Shown here piece by piece: positions 1 to 7,396 of a stretch of 20,251 nt of DNA. The DNA lies in NCBI GenBank assembly GCA_964407665.1, contig CAYOWK010000066.1, positions 1 to 20,251 of the forward strand, given 5' to 3'. This stretch comes from CAYOWK01 sp964407665 (GTDB taxonomy: Bacteria; Pseudomonadota; Alphaproteobacteria; Caulobacterales; Hyphomonadaceae). Each line of letters begins with the position of its first letter. Position 1 is the first letter of the stretch. The notes below the pieces were generated by a model. That model did no database searches, was not told where the DNA came from, and saw only the letters and a program-made list of their open reading frames with translations. Made by a program: the position numbers and the translations under genes.

Positions 1-78
1 CTCCGGCCTTCGCTCCGGCAAGGCGGGAGGACGGGACCACGGTCAAATCCTATCCCCACACCGGTCAGCAACCGATCT

Positions 79-163
79 GCGGGGCGCGTGGGAACACGCA
101 CCGGCCAGTGGCGACACTGGCAATTGACTACCAATGGCGCGTTTCCACGCGCCCCGGCCTCCC
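79..163 (-). repeat. Structured inverted-repeat element, copy 1 (REPIN-like or structured RNA)
   Basis: The reverse complement of this 85-bp stretch matches 8870-8954 at 74 of 85 positions with no gaps. The first 28 and the last 30 or so bases are identical. Read on the minus strand it forms four hairpins: GGCGCGT-GGAA-ACGCGCC, ATTG-GTAGT-CAAT, CCAGTG-TCGC-CACTGG and GGTGCGTG-TTCC-CACGCGCC. The two end hairpins are also roughly complementary to each other, so the whole unit can fold into one long stem. A fifth hairpin, CTCCCG-AAAGA-CGGGAG, adjoins it at 159-175. Pairs of inverted palindromes around a variable centre are typical of REPIN elements; the family assignment is inference. Confidence 0.75.
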
Positions 164-344
164 GTCTTTCGGGAGCGAGCCACAGCACAACGGACGGCTC
201 ACGCCGGTCCCGACGGAAAGGCACACCCGCGCGCGACAATCTTGTTGTCGTAATCACATTGCAGGGCGAATCGACCCCTCACCCGCATCGCACTCAAGGC
301 TTACATGCCGGCCCGGCAACGAAACGCCAACGCCGCTCAAATTT

Positions 345-361
345 TAGGCGCCAGGCGCCTA
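345..361. promoter_or_regulatory. 17-bp perfect palindrome, candidate operator
   Basis: TAGGCGCC-A-GGCGCCTA is a perfect inverted repeat with 8-bp arms around a single central A. It lies about 270 bp upstream of the TonB receptor start, in a run of non-coding DNA. The one-base centre suits a dimeric repressor site better than an RNA hairpin. No cognate regulator is encoded in the window. Confidence 0.3.
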
Positions 362-448
362 GTTCAAAAACAGGCAAATCGCTTCCGTTAAGTAAGGCAG
401 CATGAAATTATCGTTCCTCAATATTCGGTGCGCGATTTTAGCCACAAT

Positions 449-461
449 CGGACAGTGTCCG
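449..461. promoter_or_regulatory. 13-bp perfect palindrome, candidate operator
   Basis: CGGACA-G-TGTCCG has 6-bp arms around a central G and lies 173 bp upstream of the TonB receptor start. It could be a protein-binding site for control of that gene. Palindromes of this size also arise by chance in GC-rich DNA, so the call is tentative. Confidence 0.22.
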
Positions 462-633
462 CCAAATTCTGCCTCACCTTCTCCTTGACCCGCGGTGCGA
501 CCCGTCCTTGTGTAGATCACAGAGATGTAACGGCCTTGGGGAGGCCTCACCTTTCATTTTCATGCTGGCGACCGGATTTCGGGGTCTTGCGAGCGTGTCG
601 GGTGGGGTTTCGGGGTCCTGATAGGAGACTGGA

Positions 634-3600
634 ATGCGTTCGGCTACGTTCCCAAATCGGCTGCTGAGAACAGTCGCGCTAGGCAGCCTGCTCACCTCGG
701 CAGCGTTCCCGGCGCTGGCCCAGCAGGCAACCGAAGAACAGGTAATCCAGGTTCCGCAACCGGCCCCGGCTGCAGCGCCCGCCGGGCCTGAAAAGATCGT
801 CGTCACCGGCACGCGTATCTCCTCCGACTCCTACTCCAGCTCGTCGCCGATGACCGTCGTCACGTCCGAGGAAGCTGCCGCAACGGGCGTCGTGGACATC
901 GCTACCCTGCTGCAGAACAGCGTTGCCGCAGCCGGTTCGTCGCAGGTCACCGCAGCCGTCTCGAGCGCCCTCGCCGCTCCTCCCGGCGGTATCGGAACGC
1001 AGACGATCGGCCTCCGCGGCCTTGGCGCCCAACGCACCCTGGTCCTGCTCAACGGCCGTCGCGCCGGTCCGGCCGGCACCGGCGGCGCCGTTGGCCCGTT
1101 CGACCTCAACGTCATCCCTCTCTCCGCTGTCGACCGCATCGACATCCTGAAGGACGGCGCTTCGTCGCTTTACGGGTCTGACGCTATCGCCGGCGTGATC
1201 AACATCATCACCAAGACCGACACCGGCGGCTCGATCGACTTCAGCTTCACCCGCCCGGAGGTCAGCTCCGCCGGTCAGGAGATGCAGGCCAGCGCCACCT
1301 ACGGCAAGGATTTCGGCAACGGCTACTTCCGTATTACCGCCGACTATTTCGAACAGACGGAATTCGACCGCGGCGACCGCGATTTCTTCGACTGCGCTGA
1401 AGTATACCTCTTCAACAACGATGGCACCCGCGCCGACCTCGTCGATCCGCGCACCGGCAAGTTCTCGTGCCGGAACGACACAATCTGGGGCCACAACTGG
1501 GTCTACAACTACGTCGGTACGGCCGCTTCAAAGCGCCCCTGGCGTTCGACGCTGGGCTTCTATCAGTACGACCACTTCGGCACCCTCGGGAATTTTGTCC
1601 CGGCCTTCGGTGCGGCTTCGATCCCCGATCCCTCGGGCCTGATCACCCCGGCCGGCTGGTATCCCGTCAACTACAACACCGCCGCCTACATCAATAACCC
1701 GAACCTGGACCCGGTGTTCAGCAAGTTTGCTCAGAACTCGGCGGCTGTCACCGACTACCACCACCCGCTGATGGACGAAGCCACGCTGTCGCCCAATATC
1801 GAGCGTATCTCGCTGTTCGCGAACGGCGAATACGACGTCAACGACAGCCTCAGCCTCTATGGCGAGGTCCTGCTCAACCGCCGCAAGACGCACGATGACG
1901 GGTACACGCAGTTCTACTCGTTCCAGTACCTGTACACGGATGGCTCTGGCGACATCTACGGCGACCCGATCGCCCAGGACGCCGGCTGGACGCTTCGCCA
2001 GGATGGCCGCCGCTACAACATCGCCCTCAGCCCCACGGGTCTGTCGGACAATGCGGACGAGTCGGTTGAAGTGAACTACACCCGCTTTGTCGGCGGGATG
2101 CGTGGCGACCTTGGCGACAGCGCCCCGGGCTGGACATGGGATGTCGCAGCTCAGTTCTCGCGCTCGCACGGCACCTACACAGAGCAATTCCTCTGGGCCG
2201 ATGCCAACGAGGACTATCAGCTCCGGACCGAGCGTTGCGCCAACGTGGACAACGGCAACGGTCCCGGTCGCACCAGCTACCGCAACATCCCGTGCGTCGA
2301 CATCAACTGGTACAGCCCGAGCATCATGTTCGGCGACCTGACCGCCGCCGAAGAGGCCTTCCTGTTCGGCACGACGACGAGCTGGACGACCTACGAGCAG
2401 AGCACGGTTGAAGGCTACATCACCGGCCCGCTGGTTGATCTGCCGGCAGGTCCGCTGGATGTGGTGGTCGGCTTCCTCTACCAGCACGACAACTTCCACG
2501 ACCAGCCTAGCAAGGAATGGATCGACGGCCAGGTTTCGAGCGGTACGGGCGGTATAGCGCGGCTTCCGACCAAGGGTACGGACGTCACGAACGCAGCGTT
2601 CTTCGAGGCGTCTGTTCCGCTTCTTGCCGACCTGCCTCTTATCCAGGCGCTGGATTTCTCGGTGTCCGGCCGTTACACGGAAGTGCGCTCCTACGGCGGA
2701 GACGACACCTACAAGATCGGCCTGAACTGGCAGATCAATGACGATCTCCGGCTTCGCGCCAACAAGGGCACGTCCTTCCGGACGCCGGGCCTTTACGAAC
2801 TATACTTGGCGCGCCAGCAGTCTGGCCTGTTCGCTCAGGGTAACGACCCGTGCGCGGGTTGGGGCGACAAGATCGCCCTGAACCAGATCACGCAGCGGCA
2901 GGCTGACAACTGCGCAAGGGATCCGAAAGCAGGCAACGGAATCGGTCCCGAGCAGCTTCTCACGTCGGGCATCCAGGCCACTGTTTACACCAGCGGCGGT
3001 CTTGGCACCCTGGGCGCGGAAACCTCGGAATCGAACAGCATCGGCCTTGTGTGGACGCCCTCCTTCGCCGACCTGCGGGTCTCCCTCGACTACTACGACA
3101 TCCAGCTGCAGGGTGAAGTCGGGACGGTTAGCGCCTCGTACATTGTCAACGAGTGCTACAACTCGGCTGACTTCCCGAATGATCCGCTGTGCTCGCTCTT
3201 CAACCGCTACCAGCCTGGCGAAGGCGCCGCTTCGCAACTCTACCAGATCGACGAGGTTACCCGGAACTTCCTGAACATTTCCGAGCAGACCAACTCGGGC
3301 ATCGATCTCGAGGCGACCTACAACACGGACATTCCGTGGGGCGAACTGTCGACCACGCTGCGCATCTCGAGGCAGCTTGACTCCGGCCGCATCCTGCAGC
3401 CCGGCAGCCCGGTCGAAGAGGAAAATGGTCAGGCCGGCGAACCCAAGTGGGTCGGCAACCTGAGCACGGTGTACAGCGCCGGACCGTTCTCGCTCTTCTG
3501 GGGCCTCCGTTATGTCGACGGAACGTCCGAGTTCGACGAGTACTGGTCGGGCCGGACAACCCAGCCGACCTTCCTCGGACGTCCGACCAACCTCGTGCTC

Positions 3601-3819
3601 GGGACCAAGCCGGTGTTCTACCACTCGCTCTCGGTCAGCTACGAACTCGAGGATCTCGGCGTCGAAGCCCAGCTCGGCGTGCGCAACCTCTTCAACGAGG
3701 AACCGCCCCGCGTCTCCGGCGCCGCCCCCGACTTCCTCCAGCTCGGCGGCTCGGTCATCGAAAGCCAGTACGACGTCTTCGGACGGACGTTCTTCCTGAA
3801 CGTGTCCAAATCGTTCTAG
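634..3819 (+). CDS. TonB-dependent outer membrane receptor
   Basis: Predicted outer-membrane active transporter, 1061 residues, that would import a large or scarce ligand using energy relayed by TonB-ExbBD. The start is supported by AGGAG at 623-627, six bases before the ATG. Residues 1-29 form a signal peptide ending in FPALA. A Pro/Ala-rich linker follows, then the plug domain begins near residue 53 (EKIVVTGTRI) and runs to about 194, with the characteristic VDRIDILKDGASSLYGSDA and IAGVINIITK segments. The remainder is beta-barrel sequence ending in the C-terminal phenylalanine typical of outer membrane proteins (NVSKSF). The length and the Asn/Tyr/Asp-rich loops match the large oligomer-type receptors common in oligotrophic alphaproteobacteria. 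The substrate cannot be told from sequence. A strong terminator follows, so it is probably transcribed alone. Confidence 0.95.
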   Translation: MRSATFPNRLLRTVALGSLLTSAAFPALAQQATEEQVIQVPQPAPAAAPAGPEKIVVTGTRISSDSYSSSSPMTVVTSEEAAATGVVDIATLLQNSVAAAGSSQVTAAVSSALAAPPGGIGTQTIGLRGLGAQRTLVLLNGRRAGPAGTGGAVGPFDLNVIPLSAVDRIDILKDGASSLYGSDAIAGVINIITKTDTGGSIDFSFTRPEVSSAGQEMQASATYGKDFGNGYFRITADYFEQTEFDRGDRDFFDCAEVYLFNNDGTRADLVDPRTGKFSCRNDTIWGHNWVYNYVGTAASKRPWRSTLGFYQYDHFGTLGNFVPAFGAASIPDPSGLITPAGWYPVNYNTAAYINNPNLDPVFSKFAQNSAAVTDYHHPLMDEATLSPNIERISLFANGEYDVNDSLSLYGEVLLNRRKTHDDGYTQFYSFQYLYTDGSGDIYGDPIAQDAGWTLRQDGRRYNIALSPTGLSDNADESVEVNYTRFVGGMRGDLGDSAPGWTWDVAAQFSRSHGTYTEQFLWADANEDYQLRTERCANVDNGNGPGRTSYRNIPCVDINWYSPSIMFGDLTAAEEAFLFGTTTSWTTYEQSTVEGYITGPLVDLPAGPLDVVVGFLYQHDNFHDQPSKEWIDGQVSSGTGGIARLPTKGTDVTNAAFFEASVPLLADLPLIQALDFSVSGRYTEVRSYGGDDTYKIGLNWQINDDLRLRANKGTSFRTPGLYELYLARQQSGLFAQGNDPCAGWGDKIALNQITQRQADNCARDPKAGNGIGPEQLLTSGIQATVYTSGGLGTLGAETSESNSIGLVWTPSFADLRVSLDYYDIQLQGEVGTVSASYIVNECYNSADFPNDPLCSLFNRYQPGEGAASQLYQIDEVTRNFLNISEQTNSGIDLEATYNTDIPWGELSTTLRISRQLDSGRILQPGSPVEEENGQAGEPKWVGNLSTVYSAGPFSLFWGLRYVDGTSEFDEYWSGRTTQPTFLGRPTNLVLGTKPVFYHSLSVSYELEDLGVEAQLGVRNLFNEEPPRVSGAAPDFLQLGGSVIESQYDVFGRTFFLNVSKSF

Positions 3820-3839
3820 TAAACGACGACCCGGTGTAG

Positions 3840-3872
3840 ACGGGCGGCGGGGCAACCCCGCCGCCCGTTTCA
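3840..3872 (+). terminator. Intrinsic terminator after TonB receptor gene
   Basis: A 13-bp perfect GC-rich stem (ACGGGCGGCGGGG / CCCCGCCGCCCGT) with a CAA loop is followed by a T-rich stretch (TTTCATTTG). It lies 21 bp after the receptor stop codon and separates it from the sulfotransferase gene. Confidence 0.85.
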
Positions 3873-3936
3873 TTTGTGGTTGTTGCAGCCTCGCCAGCCC
3901 ACTACGCTGGCGCCTTCGACGGCGGAGACCGGCCCC

Positions 3937-4731
3937 ATGCCCACCATCACCATGCGCATGGACAACCTGAACGAGCGAAACACCGAATTCGCCCAGGCCC
4001 CGCTGACCACGCCGGTCTTCCTCAATTCGGTCCCTAAATGCGGAACCCATCTTTTCCGCAACATCATGCGGATGTTCGTGGCGGTCCCCCAGCAGTACCA
4101 CCCGGTCTTCGTACAGCTCCCGAACCTCCGGCAACACGGCCCCGTCGCCTTCGATGCCAAGGCCCCCAAGCTCTCCTGGGGCCACCTGCTCTTCTCCGAT
4201 GACAGCGCGGCCCTGACCCGGAATGTCCGGCAGATTCTGCTGGTGCGTGACCCCTACGACTGGGTGCTCTCCCGGGCGCGTTTCTTCCTCTCGGAAAACT
4301 TCGAAGGCGAAACCCAGCACCTCAAGACCGGCGCCTACTCGGTCTCCGAAATCCTCAACATGATGATCTTCGGCATCCATCGCAAAGCGCCGCCGATGGA
4401 AGACATCTTCCGGCACAATGCCGTGGCCTGGCTGGGGACCTCCGCCCACCTGATCCGCTATGAAGAGCTGGTCGCCGCGGTGAAGGGGCTCGATACCCCG
4501 GCGGCTGAGGCCTACTTCGGCAAGATATTCGATGCGTGCGGGATGGACCTGCCGGCCGACTGGCGGGAGCGGGTCCGGATCGGCTCCGACCGCGAGCAAA
4601 GCGCTACGGCCCGTGAGAACCTGAGCGGTGAAATCCTAGACCTGCCGGCCGAGCTGCCGGACATGCAGAAGCGGCTGGTGGACTACGCCGCCCCGGGGCT
4701 ACGGGCCCTGCTGGGGTACGCCCTCAGGTAG
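3937..4731 (+). CDS. Sulfotransferase family protein
   Basis: Predicted PAPS-dependent sulfotransferase of 264 residues. The 5'-phosphosulfate-binding loop is visible as VPKCGTHLFRNIM (residues 32-44) and the 3'-phosphate-binding segment as LLVRDPYDWVLSRARFF, with Arg104 and Ser112 in the expected places. No signal peptide or membrane segment is seen, so it is probably cytoplasmic. I chose the ATG at 3937 because GGAG at 3924-3927 lies nine bases upstream; a longer frame opening with TTG at 3874 would begin on the tail of the terminator and lacks a ribosome binding site. The acceptor is unknown. It follows a TonB receptor on the same strand, but the terminator between them argues against a simple operon. 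Its last 33 bp overlap the 3' end of the convergent gene. Confidence 0.85.
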   Translation: MPTITMRMDNLNERNTEFAQAPLTTPVFLNSVPKCGTHLFRNIMRMFVAVPQQYHPVFVQLPNLRQHGPVAFDAKAPKLSWGHLLFSDDSAALTRNVRQILLVRDPYDWVLSRARFFLSENFEGETQHLKTGAYSVSEILNMMIFGIHRKAPPMEDIFRHNAVAWLGTSAHLIRYEELVAAVKGLDTPAAEAYFGKIFDACGMDLPADWRERVRIGSDREQSATARENLSGEILDLPAELPDMQKRLVDYAAPGLRALLGYALR

Positions 4732-5172
4732 ACCAGGCTCCGCTGGCGCCACGGGCTCCGGGTCGGTCTGGGCGGAGTGCACAGTCATCCGCTTTGGCGC
4801 CTCCCGCCCCTCCTCGCAGGACGTCCCGTCCGCGTCGAGGTCGTTGTGCCGCCAGTAGTTGTGTTCGTCCATTTTGGCGGGGCCGACCCCCAGCATGGCT
4901 CCCGCATCGCATCCCGCCATCGACACAAGATGTTTCAGCGCGGCCTCGTCCGTCTGGAATCCCAGTTCGCGGGTCGAGACGTGCCAGGCGATGCCGCCGA
5001 CAAAGACCAGGGCGCCGGCGCCCAGGCCCATCTGGACGTCCCGAACAAAGCGGCGCGCCTTGCCGCCGATGTCAGCCCGCTTCCGCTTCTTCTTGAACCC
5101 CCATTTCACGCTGGGAATTGTCGCACTCATCTCGAGCGCGCTGTCGATCCCCAGTGCCTTCTTCCGCTTCAT
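4699..5172 (-). CDS. Membrane-anchored Excalibur calcium-binding domain protein
   Basis: Small protein of 157 residues. The N-terminal 45 residues are Lys/Arg-rich (GFKKKRKRADIGGKARRF), followed by one membrane segment at about 48-65 (GLGAGALVFVGGIAWHV). The part after it carries an Excalibur-type motif, DLDADGTSCE (111-120), fitting the pattern DxDxDGxxCE; Cys88 and Cys119 could form a disulfide. The C-terminal tail is Pro/Glu-rich. The domain is known from extracellular or periplasmic proteins and is thought to bind calcium; the basic N-terminus suggests an inside-to-outside single-pass topology. GGGGAAAG upstream of the ATG at 5172 supports that start; a Met at residue 15 is possible. It follows era on the same strand after 111 bp containing a palindrome, so it may have its own promoter. 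The precise role is unknown. Confidence 0.75.
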   Translation of the reverse strand: MKRKKALGIDSALEMSATIPSVKWGFKKKRKRADIGGKARRFVRDVQMGLGAGALVFVGGIAWHVSTRELGFQTDEAALKHLVSMAGCDAGAMLGVGPAKMDEHNYWRHNDLDADGTSCEEGREAPKRMTVHSAQTDPEPVAPAEPGLPEGVPQQGP

Positions 5173-5232
5173 CGGCTTTCCCCACCATATTGGCTCACCC
5201 TACGCCAGGTCCGGCTAAGGGTGGAAAAGCGG

Positions 5233-5254
5233 GATCGATGAAATTTCATCAATC
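5233..5254. promoter_or_regulatory. Palindrome between era and the Excalibur gene, candidate operator
   Basis: A perfect 14-bp palindrome GATGAAATTTCATC (5237-5250) extends with one mismatch to a 22-bp imperfect palindrome. It is AT-rich in a GC-rich background, about 65 bp upstream of the Excalibur gene start and just after the era stop. It may be an operator for that gene. On the minus strand the sequence CCCGCTTTTCC follows, so a weak era terminator is an alternative reading. Confidence 0.35.
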
Positions 5255-5283
5255 GGGACCGTCGCAGGCTCGCAGAACGCTCA

Positions 5284-6210
5284 TCAGTCCTCGAAATCGA
5301 GCCCCATGTCGGTGATCATTTCACGGCTGTCCTGCCAGCGTTCGGAGACCTTCACGCGCAGGAACAGGTGCACCTGCCGTCCGAGGACGTCACCGATTTC
5401 GCGGCGAGCGGCCGAGCCGATATCACGGATCGTCTCGCCCTTCTTGCCCAACACCATGCTGCGGTGGTTCTCGCGGCCCACATGGATCAGCTGGTCGATC
5501 TTCACGGAGCCGTCGCGCCTCTCTTCCCAGTTCTCGGTCTCGACCGTGAGCTGGTAGGGGATCTCCTGGTGGAGGCGGAGCATCAGCTTCTCGCGTGTGA
5601 TCTCCGCCGCCAGAAGCTTGACCGGAATATCAGCCGACTGGTCTTCCGGGAACAGGAAGGGCCCCTCCGGCATCCGGGTGGCGACCATGTCAGCGAGCGC
5701 ATCGACGCCGTCGCCGTTGAGTCCCGAGATCATCATCACGTCGGAGTAGACGCCCTCGCCGTAGAGGCGCTGGGCGACGGCCAGCAGATCGGGCCGTGAG
5801 ACCTCGTCGATCTTGTTCAGCGCCAGGATGGCCTTTCGACCAGTTTCCTTCAGGCGCTCGATGATGCGGACGTCGTCCTCGCGGCCGGAGGCGCCCTCAG
5901 GACGCCCCGCCCACGGGCGCGCGTCGATCAGGTGGACGACCATGTCCGCATCTTCCACACCCGCCCAGGCCGAGCGAACCATGGCGCGATCGAAGCGCTT
6001 CTTTGGCTCGAAGATACCGGGCGTATCGACGAGAACGACCTGCGAGTCGCCGCGCATCATCACGCCACGCACCGGGAAGCGCGTCGTCTGGACCTTGTGC
6101 GTGACGATCGACACCTTCGATCCGACCAGCCGGTTCACCAGCGTCGACTTGCCGGCGTTGGGAGCCCCGACGATGGCGGCGTAGCCGGCGCGTGTTTGTC
6201 TCTCAGTCAT
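5284..6210 (-). CDS. era: GTPase Era
   Basis: Essential GTPase that binds 16S rRNA and helps assemble the 30S subunit. All family marks are present over 308 residues: G1 GAPNAGKS (15-22), switch region VQTTR (40-44), G3 DTPG (62-65), G4 NKID (132-135), a G5-like ISGLNGDG segment, and a C-terminal KH domain with the GxxG loop in VLGKKGETIRDIG. A stretch ARPWAGRPEGASGRED between G3 and G4 looks somewhat longer than in the E. coli protein. The ATG overlaps the rnc stop codon by four bases (ATGA), so translation is probably coupled to rnc. recO, which commonly follows era in alphaproteobacteria, is not here; the next gene on this strand is the Excalibur protein. Confidence 0.97.
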   Translation of the reverse strand: MTERQTRAGYAAIVGAPNAGKSTLVNRLVGSKVSIVTHKVQTTRFPVRGVMMRGDSQVVLVDTPGIFEPKKRFDRAMVRSAWAGVEDADMVVHLIDARPWAGRPEGASGREDDVRIIERLKETGRKAILALNKIDEVSRPDLLAVAQRLYGEGVYSDVMMISGLNGDGVDALADMVATRMPEGPFLFPEDQSADIPVKLLAAEITREKLMLRLHQEIPYQLTVETENWEERRDGSVKIDQLIHVGRENHRSMVLGKKGETIRDIGSAARREIGDVLGRQVHLFLRVKVSERWQDSREMITDMGLDFED

Positions 6211-6971
6211 TTGGCAGTCCGTTCAATCTGTTCGACCAGAGTGCGCGCGGCGGCGCGCTCTGCTTCCTGTTTCGTGGCGCCCTGCCCGACGGCGTCGCCG
6301 ACGCCTTCAATGACCACAGTGGCGGTAAAGACGGGGGCGTGGTCCGGGCCGGTGCGTTCGCCGTGCAGATAGACAGGCGCCGGGCGCCCCTGTCCCTGGA
6401 CGATCTCCTGCAGGGCGGACTTTGGATCACGCGGAGCGATCGCCGCCGCCTGCAGCGCAGGCTTCCAGTGCCGGAGGATGAACTTCTCGGCTGCAGGGAA
6501 ACCTGCATCCAGATAGATGGCTCCGGCTATGGCTTCCATTGCATTGGCGATCAGCGAGGGCTTGGCCGCGCCGCCTGTTCCGCGTTCGGCGGCGTCGATG
6601 ATCAGACTGTCGCCGATCCCCAGCGCAGCGCCGACGACGCCGCAGGTTTCGCGGCTGACGATGGAGTTGAGACGCGGAGCGAGCTCGCCCTCGCGAGCCA
6701 GCGGGAACCGCTCAAGCATGGCCTCCGCCACGACGAGACCGAGGACGCGGTCGCCGAGAAACTCGAGGCGCTCATTGCTCCACTCCGCCGTATGGCCCTG
6801 GGCGGCGCTGCGATGGGTCATTGCACGGTCGAGCAGTTCAGGCGTCTTGAAGCGATGGCCGATGGTTTCTTCCAGGGCCTCGCGCATGGGAGGCGTCAGC
6901 GACGGCGGATGGGTTGTGCCGCGTGTCCGGTTCTTGCGGCGTTTTCCGGTGTGGCTCGAATTCGGGCGCAT
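6207..6971 (-). CDS. rnc: Ribonuclease III
   Basis: Double-strand-specific endoribonuclease that processes rRNA precursors and some mRNAs; 254 residues. The N-terminal catalytic domain carries the signature NERLEFLGDRVLG (66-78) with Glu70 and Asp74, and a second motif SLIANAMEAIAGAIYLDAG (139-157). In the family the second motif normally reads L-A-D-x-x-E; here the Asp position is Asn143 (codon AAT at 6543-6545 on the minus strand) while Glu146 is kept. A double-stranded-RNA-binding domain follows from about residue 181 (DPKSALQEIVQGQGR to TKQEAERAAARTLVE). The ATG at 6971 overlaps the acpS stop by one base (TGATG), favouring coupled translation. The first 28 residues are a basic extension, so a start at Met29 (6887) is possible. 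lepB, often next to rnc in alphaproteobacteria, is absent. Confidence 0.95.
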   Translation of the reverse strand: MRPNSSHTGKRRKNRTRGTTHPPSLTPPMREALEETIGHRFKTPELLDRAMTHRSAAQGHTAEWSNERLEFLGDRVLGLVVAEAMLERFPLAREGELAPRLNSIVSRETCGVVGAALGIGDSLIIDAAERGTGGAAKPSLIANAMEAIAGAIYLDAGFPAAEKFILRHWKPALQAAAIAPRDPKSALQEIVQGQGRPAPVYLHGERTGPDHAPVFTATVVIEGVGDAVGQGATKQEAERAAARTLVEQIERTAK

Positions 6972-7396
6972 CAGGCGAGCGCCGTCCTGTCTGCCGTCTT
7001 TGGCAGCGCCTCGATAATCACCATCGCCTGGGCATAGGGATACTCATCGGTGATGGTCAGATGGATCACGCATTCCATGCCGGGCGGCGTCAGCGCCTCA
7101 AGGCGCAACGCAGCGCCACCCGTCAGCGCAAACGTCGGCTTGCCGCTTGGCAGGTTGATGACGCCCATGTGCCTCCAGTGGACGCCGCGCCGGGGAACGC
7201 CGGTGCCCAGCGCCTTGGCGCAGGCTTCCTTCGCTGCGAAGCGTTTGGCGTAGGTGGCCGCACGTTCGCGCCTGCGGTCGGCCAGTGCGCGCTCGCGCTC
7301 GGTGAAGACGCGCTGGGTGAAGCGGTCGCCGAACTCCGCAAGCGAACTCTCGATCCGCCGGATGTCGCACATGTCCTGACCGAGGCCGATGATCAT
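6971..7396 (-). CDS. acpS: Holo-[acyl-carrier-protein] synthase AcpS
   Basis: Transfers 4'-phosphopantetheine from CoA to a serine of acyl carrier protein, switching on fatty acid synthesis. At 141 residues it is slightly longer than usual. The N-terminal metal-binding motif is seen as IGLGQDMCDIRRIE with Asp8, and the second signature as FAAKEACAKALGTG (53-66) with Glu57. A later segment, PTFALTGGAALRLEAL, matches the conserved P-x-(hydrophobic)-x-L-x-G-x-A region. The ATG lies inside the end of pdxJ (four-base overlap, ATGA) and the stop overlaps the rnc start, so the gene is in the middle of a translationally coupled operon. Confidence 0.95.
   Translation of the reverse strand: MIIGLGQDMCDIRRIESSLAEFGDRFTQRVFTERERALADRRRERAATYAKRFAAKEACAKALGTGVPRRGVHWRHMGVINLPSGKPTFALTGGAALRLEALTPPGMECVIHLTITDEYPYAQAMVIIEALPKTADRTALA

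Larger units (their letters stand above)
1..633. other. Non-coding leader region upstream of TonB receptor gene
   Basis: I find no convincing gene here; the short open frames have no ribosome binding site or recognisable product. The stretch holds one copy of a structured repeat (79-163, with an adjoining hairpin to 175), a perfect 17-bp palindrome (345-361), a 13-bp palindrome (449-461) and a small inverted repeat GGCCT-TGGGG-AGGCC (532-546). The first 25 bases resemble a CTCCGGCC(C)TTCGCT motif also present near 9597-9616, so the window may open inside a repeat cluster. The part from about 365 to 630 is less GC-rich in places and presumably carries the receptor promoter, but I could not pick a convincing -35/-10 pair. 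Confidence 0.7.

Noticed and set aside
88..405. Short plus-strand frame upstream of the receptor gene
   Set aside because: It runs through the structured repeat and a palindrome, has no ribosome binding site, and its product looks like random translated repeat DNA.
509..521. CRP-like site TGTG-N5-CACA upstream of the receptor
   Set aside because: The spacing and flanking bases do not fit the CRP or FNR consensus, and such short matches are frequent by chance.
679..2499. Minus-strand open frames (679-1494, 1528-2499) inside the receptor gene
   Set aside because: They are shadows of the TonB receptor reading frame, with no recognisable domain.
3874..3936. Longer sulfotransferase starting at TTG 3874
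   Set aside because: It would start on the tail of the receptor's terminator and has no Shine-Dalgarno sequence; the ATG at 3937 has one.
2800..4599. Minus-strand open frame of 599 codons across the receptor and sulfotransferase genes
   Set aside because: It spans two clear plus-strand genes and a strong terminator, has a low-complexity Arg/Gly/Val-rich product, and is explained by codon bias.
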